DNA from: GCA-002840305 sp964609365
GTDB taxonomy: Bacteria > Patescibacteriota > Patescibacteriia > Patescibacteriales > UBA12465
Direction of reading: 5' to 3'
Assembly: GCA_964609365.1 (NCBI GenBank)
Contig: CAZSRC010000033.1
Location: 1 to 7,924, forward strand
Length of the DNA: 7,924 bases
The translations under genes and the position numbers were made by a program. Below the pieces are notes generated by a model, which was given only the letters and a program-made list of their open reading frames with translations, did no database searches and had not been told where the DNA came from. The first letter of the stretch is position 1. Every line of letters begins with the position of its first letter. Positions 1-5,652 of the stretch are shown piece by piece.

Positions 1-53
1 TATTATGCGACCTTGCCAAGGTCGAGAGACGGGTTCGATTCCCGTTACCCGCT
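1..53 (+). tRNA. tRNA-Gly(GCC), 3' part, truncated by window start
   Basis: The 3' portion of a glycine tRNA. The anticodon stem is CGACC (8-12) paired with GGTCG (20-24) around the loop TTGCCAA, giving anticodon GCC at 15-17. The T arm is ACGGG (29-33), loop TTCGATT, CCCGT (41-45). The 3' acceptor strand is TACCCGC (46-52) and the discriminator is T53. The acceptor 5' strand and most of the D arm lie before the window. The next bases are CAT, so the CCA tail is not encoded and would be added by CCA-adding enzyme. The gene sits 33 nt before infC. Confidence 0.93.
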
Positions 54-86
54 CATCTTAATATCTTATAAAATAATTTTTAAAAA

Positions 87-650
87 ATGAGAAGAAAGTT
101 TCGCTTTCCCAAGAATGATAAAAAAACTTTAGAAAAAGACTTTAAGGCCAATGAAAAAATTAAGGCTGATAAAGTTTTTTTGATTGACGAAAATGGTGAA
201 AAAATAGGTATTGTTAGTTTTGAAAAGGCGCTATCTATGGCTCAAGATGCTCAACTTGATTTAGTTGAGGTTAATCCTAAGGCTGATTGCCCAGTTGTTA
301 AAATAATAGATCTTGGCCAATTCAAATATGAGCAAGATAAAAAAAGTCATAAACAAAAAGTTTTACAAAAAAAAGTTGAAATAAAAAATATTAAACTTTC
401 TTTTAGAATAAGTAAACATGATTTAGATATTAGGGCTGATCAAGCTTTGAAATTTTTAGCCAAAGGTAATAAAACAAAAATCGATTTAATGTTAAGGGGT
501 AGGGAAAAGCAGCATTTTGATAGAGCTAGAGAAATAGTTTTGGATTTTGTTGCCGGTTTGAAAAATAATCCAGAAATTAAAGCCGAGGAAGAGTCACCCT
601 TGACAAAACAGCCAGGAGGATTTAGTATTATATTAGTTAATAAAAAATAA
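87..650 (+). CDS. infC: Translation initiation factor IF-3
   Basis: IF-3 binds the 30S subunit, prevents premature 50S joining and proofreads the start codon and initiator tRNA. The 187-aa protein has the two-domain layout. The IF3 N domain spans about residues 20-88, with the family blocks VFLIDENGEKIGIVSFEKAL, LDLVEVNP and KIIDLGQFKYEQ. A lysine-rich helical linker follows (about 85-98). The IF3 C domain runs to the end and contains KNIKLSFRISKHDLDIR and the conserved RGRE segment. Length is slightly above the usual 170-180 aa. The start is ATG with an in-frame TAA at 81-83, so no longer start exists. There is no Shine-Dalgarno motif; the bases before ATG are A/T only. It precedes rpmI and rplT as in most bacteria, but a tRNA rather than thrS lies upstream. 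Confidence 0.97.
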   Translation: MRRKFRFPKNDKKTLEKDFKANEKIKADKVFLIDENGEKIGIVSFEKALSMAQDAQLDLVEVNPKADCPVVKIIDLGQFKYEQDKKSHKQKVLQKKVEIKNIKLSFRISKHDLDIRADQALKFLAKGNKTKIDLMLRGREKQHFDRAREIVLDFVAGLKNNPEIKAEEESPLTKQPGGFSIILVNKK

Positions 651-653
651 TTT

Positions 654-662
654 TGCTATAAT
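654..662 (+). promoter_or_regulatory. Extended -10 promoter for rpmI-rplT
   Basis: TGCTATAAT is a perfect extended -10 element (TG, one base, TATAAT), four bases after the infC stop. The hexamer 17 nt upstream (TAGTTA, 634-639) matches the -35 consensus poorly, which is typical of extended -10 promoters. Transcription would start near 669, giving a leader of about 35 nt before the rpmI ATG at 704. It would let the two ribosomal-protein genes be expressed independently of infC. Predicted from sequence only. Confidence 0.6.
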
Positions 663-663
663 C

Positions 664-688
664 AGGTTTTTTAATGGCCTGTTTTTTT
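664..688 (+). terminator. Weak intrinsic-terminator-like hairpin plus T run
   Basis: CAGG (664-667) can pair with CCTG (678-681) around a T-rich loop, and a run of seven T follows (682-688). The stem is only four base pairs, so termination efficiency is doubtful. It would end infC transcripts. Its 5' arm lies just upstream of the predicted rpmI transcription start, so it should affect read-through from infC more than rpmI transcripts. Confidence 0.3.
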
Positions 689-703
689 AGCTTTAATGTT
701 AAT

Positions 704-901
704 ATGCCAAAAATCAAGACACACAAAGCTACTAGTAAAAGATTTACTAAAACAGCTAAAGATAAAGTAAAACATCGAAAAGGTGGGCAAGGACATTTTA
801 ATTCTAGAGAATCTGGAAATACTACCAGAAAAAAAAGAAGAGACATGGATCTTAGCAGTACTTTAGTTAAAACAGTTAAAAGATTAACACCTTACAATTA
901 A
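704..901 (+). CDS. rpmI: 50S ribosomal protein L35 (bL35)
   Basis: A small basic component of the large ribosomal subunit. The 65-aa product begins MPKIKTHKATSKRF, the family signature, continues with the KHRKGGQGHFN block (the usual region contains HR..GH) and ends in the typical VKRLTPY-like tail. I chose ATG 704 rather than an in-frame ATG at 674 because it gives the normal L35 length and canonical N-terminus; the extra ten residues from 674 are not L35-like and would be translated from inside the terminator-like element. No Shine-Dalgarno sequence precedes it. It is 58 nt upstream of rplT and is likely cotranscribed with it from the promoter at 654-662. Confidence 0.96.
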   Translation: MPKIKTHKATSKRFTKTAKDKVKHRKGGQGHFNSRESGNTTRKKRRDMDLSSTLVKTVKRLTPYN

Positions 902-903
902 TT

Positions 904-952
904 ATTAATTCTTTTCAAAATAAAAATAAATTATTTTTTTATTTTGATTAAT
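904..952 (+). promoter_or_regulatory. Long A/U hairpin in the rpmI-rplT spacer
   Basis: CAAAATAAAAA (916-926) is perfectly complementary to TTTTTATTTTG (936-946), with a further T915-A947 pair and a 9-nt loop. Outside this, ATTAAT at 904-909 can pair with ATTAAT at 947-952, leaving a one-sided internal loop. The hairpin fills nearly the whole spacer and ends 7 nt before the rplT ATG. In other bacteria L20 represses its own operon through mRNA structure, so a control role is conceivable. However, the stem is almost entirely A-U and the sequence is AT-rich, so it may also be a weak structure of no function. Confidence 0.4.
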
Positions 953-959
953 ATAGATT

Positions 960-1313
960 ATGCCAAGAGTTAAAAGAGGCACTACTCATCTAAAGAGAAG
1001 AAAAAAACTTTTACAACAAGTAAAGGGTTATAAATGGGGCCGAAAAAAACTTATTAAATTAGCAAAAACTGCTCAAACTAAAGCTGGAGCTCATGCTTTT
1101 AGAGATAGAAGAAAAAAGAAAAGAGTTAACAGATCTTTGTGGCAAATTAAGATCGGAGCTTTTGTTAGAGAAAAAGGTCTTTCTTATTCTAGATTTATTG
1201 ATTCTTTGAAAAAAAGCGAAGTTGAGTTAGATAGAAAAATTTTAGCAGATTTAGCTGTTAATAATAAAAAGATTTTAAGTAAAATCGTAGAAGAAGTTAG
1301 TTTGAAAAAATAA
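960..1313 (+). CDS. rplT: 50S ribosomal protein L20 (bL20)
   Basis: L20 binds 23S rRNA early and is needed for 50S assembly; in several bacteria it also represses its own operon. The 117-aa length is standard. Residues 1-60 form the very basic, RNA-threading N-terminal extension (MPRVKRGTTHLKRRKK, KGYKWGRKK, AFRDRRKKKR). Residues 60-117 form the globular domain with the family blocks LWQIKIGAFVREKGLSYSRF, EVELDRKILADLAV and a C-terminal helix. The ATG gives the canonical MPRVKRG start. No Shine-Dalgarno sequence is visible. secG follows after 25 nt, so the two are probably cotranscribed. Confidence 0.97.
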   Translation: MPRVKRGTTHLKRRKKLLQQVKGYKWGRKKLIKLAKTAQTKAGAHAFRDRRKKKRVNRSLWQIKIGAFVREKGLSYSRFIDSLKKSEVELDRKILADLAVNNKKILSKIVEEVSLKK

Positions 1314-1338
1314 TATTTAGACCTTAGTATAAAAAATT

Positions 1339-1557
1339 ATGAAAGAAATTAAAATAATTCAAATTGTAATATCAATTCTTCTTATTGTAGTTATTTTGTT
1401 ACAAAATAGAGGCGCTGCTCTAGGTGGTGTTTTTGGTGGTAGTAGTTCAGTATTTCTTACTAAAAGAGGAATAGAAAAAAAACTTTTTGCTCTAACAATA
1501 ATATTAGCCATTTTATTTTTTGCTGTTTCCTTAGGCTCAATTATATTACATAAATAA
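1339..1557 (+). CDS. secG: Preprotein translocase subunit SecG
   Basis: SecG is the small accessory subunit of the SecYEG channel in the inner membrane and assists SecA-driven export. The 72-aa protein has two transmembrane helices, about residues 5-22 and 49-70. The family loop between them is well kept: LLQNRGAALGGVFGGSS, then FLTKRGIEKKLF, matching the usual LLQ..KG.GLG..FGG......RG..K.L pattern. The ATG start is 25 nt after rplT and leads with a short KEIK segment. There is no Shine-Dalgarno motif. The gene following it encodes an extracytoplasmic protein with an N-terminal membrane anchor, a plausible Sec client, though the adjacency proves no functional link. Confidence 0.93.
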   Translation: MKEIKIIQIVISILLIVVILLQNRGAALGGVFGGSSSVFLTKRGIEKKLFALTIILAILFFAVSLGSIILHK

Positions 1558-1582
1558 AAGTTAATTTTTATTTAATTTAACT

Positions 1583-3682
1583 GTGAATTTAAACGAAAAT
1601 AAAAAAAGTGAAAGTTATAAAAAAAGAGGAAAAGAAATTTTTTCTTCATTTTTTTCTTTTTTTAAGAAAGAGAAAAAAATAAAAACCGATAATGATTTGG
1701 ATAAAAGATTAATATATTCACTTTCTCCTAAAAAAATTCCAAACATCAAGCAAATAAAACATATTAAAAAAGTTCTTAGCTATAAAGAAAAATTAATATT
1801 AAATATTTCCTTTGTTTTAATTTTTATTATTCTTATTTTTTTCTCTGTTAATTTTTATAAAAAAAATCTAAAAATTTACCCAAATTTTGGTGGAGAATAT
1901 ACAGAGGGTTTAATAGGTTCACCTAAAAATATAAATCCTTTATATGATTCAGCAAGAGATGTTGATAGCGATATTTCTCGTCTAGTTTTTTCCTCCTTGT
2001 TTAAAAAGGGGCCCAAAGCTGAAATTATTAATGACTTGGTTGATTCTTATAATGTTAGTGAAAATGGCTTAGAGTATGAAATTAAGATAAAAGAGAATGT
2101 TAAGTGGCATCACGGCGAGTTTTTAACAAGTGATGATGTTATTTTTACTTTTGAGACTATTAAAAATCCAGAATATGGATCACCTTTAAGACCTATTTTC
2201 TCTACTGTTAATATTAATAAAATTGATAATCTTTCTTTTAAATTTATATTAATTGAACCTTACTCAGCTTTTTTAGAATTATTAACCTTTAGTATTTTAC
2301 CTCAAAATCTTTGGATTAATATTTCTCCACAAAATGCTTTTTTACATGAATTAAATATTAAGCCAATTGGCTCTGGTCCTTATAAATTCAAATCTCTTAC
2401 TAAAAATAAATCTGGCGATATTAAAGATTTTGTTTTAGTTCCCAATAATGATTACTATGATCAGGTTCCTTATATAGCTAAAATTACTTTAAAATTTTAC
2501 AATAATTATAATGAACTAGTAGCTGCTTTGAATAATAATCAAGTCGATGGAATTAGTTATTTGCCCTATGGGTTAAGATCAGATTTAATTTCTCAAAATT
2601 CATTAAATTTTAATAAATTGAATTTACCGCAAATAACTTCTATTTTTTTAAGTAAAAAAAATAATAGTATTTTAGAAAAAAAAGAATTGCGCCAAATTTT
2701 AGCCAGTCTTATAGATAAAAATAGAATCTGTGATGAAATATTTTCTGGTAATGCTAGTGTTTCAAACGGACCCGTTTTACCAAGTAGTTCATCTTTTAAC
2801 GAAGAATTAGAAAGTCCAAAATATAGTTTTGAAGATTCTATAAAATACTTGGATGAGGCTGCCTGGAATTTGTTGCAAATTAATGAAAATGAATTTTCTT
2901 TAGTTAATGAAATTATTTCCTTAGAGGGAAAGAGAAAGGAAATGGAAAAATCTGTATCTAGCGAATCTGATTCCCTAGAAGCTGAGCTCCCTGAAAGCTA
3001 TTCTAGCCTTTCTTCCGAGTTGGAGACCAAGTTGCTCGAATTAAAAAATATTGAGAACTGGGAGGTTAAAAAAAATATATTAGAAAAATTTTCTTCTATT
3101 TCAAAAGAGGATTTGCTTGGCTCTTGGAGATTTAAAAAGTCCTCAGATAAAAGCAGAGCTTATGATTATTTGACTATCAATTTAACAACAGTTGATTTGA
3201 TAGATAATATGTCTGTTGCTTCTTTTATAAAATCTTCCTGGGATAAGGCTGGTATAAAAACTTTTATAAAAACTATTAGCCCTAATCAGGTACAATCAGA
3301 GATTATAAAAGATAGAAATTTTGAAGCACTTTTATTAAGTCAGGTTGTTGGAGGGGATCAAGATAATTATGCTTTTTGGCATTCATCTCAAATAACCGAA
3401 AATGGTTTAAATATTTCAGAATATAAAAACAAAGAGGTTGATAAGTTACTGGAAGATGCCAGAATTTCATTAAATCCTGAAGAAAAAATTGAAAAATATA
3501 AAAAATTTCAAGAAGTTTTAAATAATGATTTTCCTGTTATTTTTCTTTATTACCCTACTTATACTTATATTCAAAATAAAAAGATAAAGGGTTTTGATTT
3601 CCAAAATATTTTAAACCCAGCAGATAGATTTAACAATATCTCAAATTGGTATATTAAAGTTAACAGAAAATTAGAGCTATAA
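1583..3682 (+). CDS. Membrane-anchored OppA/SBP_bac_5-type solute-binding protein
   Basis: This 699-aa protein resembles the peptide/nickel-binding (family 5) extracytoplasmic proteins of ABC importers. Residues 1-72 are a Lys-rich cytoplasmic segment. About 70-91 is one transmembrane helix (LILNISFVLIFIILIFFSV). There is no lipobox Cys, so it is anchored by the helix instead of lipid. From about 103 the binding-protein fold begins, with recognisable blocks: GGEYTEG, NINPLYDSARD, an ENVKWHHGEFLTSDDVIFTF segment (canonical WHDG..TA.DV) and KPIGSGPYKF at 260-269. Residues about 433-513 form a hydrophilic, Glu/Ser/Lys-rich probable coiled-coil insert before the C-terminal lobe (about 520-699). 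The start is GTG, with an in-frame TAA at 1562-1564 and the first in-frame ATG near residue 454. No permease or ATPase gene is adjacent, so substrate and transporter are unknown. Confidence 0.8.
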   Translation: MNLNENKKSESYKKRGKEIFSSFFSFFKKEKKIKTDNDLDKRLIYSLSPKKIPNIKQIKHIKKVLSYKEKLILNISFVLIFIILIFFSVNFYKKNLKIYPNFGGEYTEGLIGSPKNINPLYDSARDVDSDISRLVFSSLFKKGPKAEIINDLVDSYNVSENGLEYEIKIKENVKWHHGEFLTSDDVIFTFETIKNPEYGSPLRPIFSTVNINKIDNLSFKFILIEPYSAFLELLTFSILPQNLWINISPQNAFLHELNIKPIGSGPYKFKSLTKNKSGDIKDFVLVPNNDYYDQVPYIAKITLKFYNNYNELVAALNNNQVDGISYLPYGLRSDLISQNSLNFNKLNLPQITSIFLSKKNNSILEKKELRQILASLIDKNRICDEIFSGNASVSNGPVLPSSSSFNEELESPKYSFEDSIKYLDEAAWNLLQINENEFSLVNEIISLEGKRKEMEKSVSSESDSLEAELPESYSSLSSELETKLLELKNIENWEVKKNILEKFSSISKEDLLGSWRFKKSSDKSRAYDYLTINLTTVDLIDNMSVASFIKSSWDKAGIKTFIKTISPNQVQSEIIKDRNFEALLLSQVVGGDQDNYAFWHSSQITENGLNISEYKNKEVDKLLEDARISLNPEEKIEKYKKFQEVLNNDFPVIFLYYPTYTYIQNKKIKGFDFQNILNPADRFNNISNWYIKVNRKLEL
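2879..3121 (+). other. Hydrophilic coiled-coil-like insert in the OppA-like gene
   Basis: This stretch encodes about residues 433-513 of the binding-protein-like gene, rich in Glu, Ser, Lys and Leu with heptad-like leucine spacing (LEAELPESYSS, LETKLLELKNIENWE). It interrupts the region where family-5 binding proteins normally run straight from the helical lobe to the second half. By hand count, 2941-3060 is about 40% GC (48 of 120), compared with about 27% for 3181-3240 and 32% for 2821-2880. The boundaries are estimates. Confidence 0.45.
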
Positions 3683-3736
3683 TCTCATTTTTAAAAACAT
3701 TTCTTCAATATTAAAATTAAAATTTAATCTTGTTCT

Positions 3737-3762
3737 ATGGTTCTTTGTATCCTTAGAACTAT
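3737..3762 (+). promoter_or_regulatory. Hairpin upstream of the RNase J start codon
   Basis: ATGGTTCT (3737-3744) pairs with AGAACTAT (3755-3762), eight pairs with one G-U and a 10-nt loop, ending nine bases before the ATG at 3772. A T/A-rich tail (TTATTATTT) follows, not a clean T run, so it is a poor terminator for the upstream gene. As a 5'-UTR structure it could influence stability or translation of the RNase J message; autoregulation of decay nucleases is known elsewhere, but here it is a guess. The rest of the 89-nt gap shows no clear promoter. Confidence 0.4.
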
Positions 3763-3771
3763 TTATTATTT

Positions 3772-5652
3772 ATGATAAGTAAATACAAATCTTATTCAGC
3801 ATCTAGTACTAATAATGGTATTTCTGCGAATAAAAATTCTAGTAGTCAATCTGTCCATGTTCCAAAAAACAGGATTAATAATGCTACTTATGTTAAAAAA
3901 AATAATTTTAGAGATAATAAAAATATTATTTCTGAAAAAAAAGTTTTAGACCTTTCCGGTAAGTTAAGGGTTATTGTTTTAGGTGGCCTAGAAGAAGTCG
4001 GTCGAAATATGACTCTAATTGAATATGAAAATGAAATTATTATAATTGATATGGGTCTTCAATTTCCAGAAGAAAACATGCCAGGTATTGATTATATTAT
4101 CCCAAATGTCTCTTATTTAGAGGATAAGCAAGATAGAGTCAAGGCGGTTTTTATAACTCATGGTCACTTTGATCATATCGGTGGAATCCCTCATATTATG
4201 GGAAATATCGGCAATCCTCCAATGTTTATGGGTAAAATGACAGCCGGTCTAGTTAAAAAAAGGATAGCTGAATTTAAAAAAGCACCAGTTTTAAAAATAA
4301 AAGAAATAACTGAAAAGGACAGGGTTAAGGTTTCTGATAAGATTCAAGTTGAATTTTTAAGAGTTAATCATTCCATTCCTGATTGTTTTGCTATTATAGT
4401 TAACACTCCGTTAGGAAAGGTTATTCATACTGGAGATTTTAAAATAGATTTTTCTCCTGTTAATGATAAGCCAGCTGACTTGAATCGTATTGCGCAATTA
4501 GGTGCAGATAATGTTTTGTTATTAATGTCCGACTCTACTGACGCAACTCATCCTGGTTATCAAATTTCTGAATCAGCTATTGGTGATGAAATGGGTAAAA
4601 TATTTGATAAGGTTTCAGGAAGGATTATTATTGGAACTTTCGCTTCTCAACTTAGTCGTGTGCAAAAGATTTTTGATTTAGCTAAGAGATACGGAAGAAG
4701 AGTTTCTCTACAAGGAAGAAGTATGAATGATAATGTAGAGGTTGCTCATCAAATTGGTTATTTAAATTTTGATCCTAGAATTATAGTAGAAGATAAGGAC
4801 CTCAATAAATTAAGAGATGATAAGGTCATTATAATAGGAACTGGAGCTCAGGGAGAAAGCAATGCTTTTCTATCAAGGGTTGTTAATGGGGAGCATCGAA
4901 GTGTTCACTTAAAACAGGGGGATACTGTTATTTTCTCTTCTTCTGTTATTCCTGGAAACGAAAGAAGTATTCAAAATTTAATGGATATGGTTGTTAGACA
5001 AGGGGCTAAAGTTATTCATTATAAAATGATGGATATTCATGCTGGTGGACACGCTAAGCAAGAGGATTTAAAATTAATGATGAGATTAGTTCGTCCTCAA
5101 TATTTTATGCCAATTGAGGCAAATCATTATATGTTACAGGCCCATGCTGAGCTAGCTGAGCAAATTGGTATTCCTCGTGAAAATATTTTTGTTGCTGATA
5201 ATGGCCAAGTTGTTGAATTTAAAAAAGGAAATAAAAAAATAGCTGATAAAGAATTTCAAGTTCTTGGTCAACTTACAAAAGAAAAAGTTTCTAGTGATTA
5301 TGTAATGGTTGATGGTTTGGGCGTTGGTGATGTTTCCGCTATAGTTTTGAGAGATCGTCGTGTTATGTCTGAAGATGGTATGATTGTTGTTATTGTAACA
5401 ATTGATTCTAAAAGTGGTAGCTTAATTGGCAGTCCTGATTTAATTTCCCGAGGATTTATTTATATGAAAGAAAATAGAGATTTAATTGAAAAAACAAGAG
5501 CCAAGGTTAGATTGATTGTTAAAGATAAAAATCCAGGCACTCCATCCGATGATGATTATGTAAAAAATAAAATTAGAAATGAAGTAGGTCAACTTTTGTT
5601 TAAAGCAACAAAAAGAAGACCAATGGTTTTGCCAGTGGTTATAAAAGTGTAA
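3772..5652 (+). CDS. rnj: Ribonuclease J (metallo-beta-lactamase/beta-CASP)
   Basis: RNase J is a Zn-dependent endo- and 5'-3' exoribonuclease of mRNA decay and rRNA maturation. Of 626 aa, the first 60 or so are a Ser/Asn/Lys-rich, probably disordered extension; the core starts at GKLRVIVLGGLEEVGRN. Metallo-beta-lactamase ligands are present: HGHFDH at 130-135 (H130, H132, D134, H135), H200 in RVNHSIPD and D222 in HTGDFK. The beta-CASP region has SDSTDA (253-258), GTGAQGE (356-362), SSSVIPGNE and HAGGHAKQED (H423, H427). The C-terminal domain has VLRDRR, SPDLISRGFIYM and ends KRRPMVLPVVIKV, like B. subtilis RNase J1. Odd points: the motif-C His-Gly-Glu of J1 (PIHGEYRM) is Glu449-Ala-Asn here (PIEANHYM), and HGHED is HGHFD. 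The stop overlaps the next start by one base. Confidence 0.95.
   Translation: MISKYKSYSASSTNNGISANKNSSSQSVHVPKNRINNATYVKKNNFRDNKNIISEKKVLDLSGKLRVIVLGGLEEVGRNMTLIEYENEIIIIDMGLQFPEENMPGIDYIIPNVSYLEDKQDRVKAVFITHGHFDHIGGIPHIMGNIGNPPMFMGKMTAGLVKKRIAEFKKAPVLKIKEITEKDRVKVSDKIQVEFLRVNHSIPDCFAIIVNTPLGKVIHTGDFKIDFSPVNDKPADLNRIAQLGADNVLLLMSDSTDATHPGYQISESAIGDEMGKIFDKVSGRIIIGTFASQLSRVQKIFDLAKRYGRRVSLQGRSMNDNVEVAHQIGYLNFDPRIIVEDKDLNKLRDDKVIIIGTGAQGESNAFLSRVVNGEHRSVHLKQGDTVIFSSSVIPGNERSIQNLMDMVVRQGAKVIHYKMMDIHAGGHAKQEDLKLMMRLVRPQYFMPIEANHYMLQAHAELAEQIGIPRENIFVADNGQVVEFKKGNKKIADKEFQVLGQLTKEKVSSDYVMVDGLGVGDVSAIVLRDRRVMSEDGMIVVIVTIDSKSGSLIGSPDLISRGFIYMKENRDLIEKTRAKVRLIVKDKNPGTPSDDDYVKNKIRNEVGQLLFKATKRRPMVLPVVIKV

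Noticed and set aside
66..77. TATAAAATAAT as a possible infC promoter -10
   Set aside because: No acceptable -35 lies 16-18 bases upstream (that sequence is the tRNA acceptor), and A/T-only stretches are frequent here; infC may instead be read from the tRNA transcript.
600..605. Perfect TTGACA hexamer within the end of infC
   Set aside because: It is about 51 bases from the TATAAT at 657 and about 20 bases from the nearest other candidate -10 (TATTAT at 626), so no properly spaced promoter is formed.
674..703. Ten-residue N-terminal extension of L35 from the ATG at 674
   Set aside because: The extra residues are not L35-like, they are read through the T run of the terminator-like element, and ATG 704 gives the canonical 65-aa protein.
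637..846. Minus-strand open frame of 69 codons opposite rpmI
   Set aside because: It overlaps the strongly supported rpmI gene, looks like no known protein, and its hydrophobicity is what the antisense of Lys-rich codons would give.
1560..1581. GTTAA...TTAAC inverted repeat between secG and the OppA-like gene
   Set aside because: Only five A/T-dominated pairs with no T tail; expected by chance in such AT-rich DNA.
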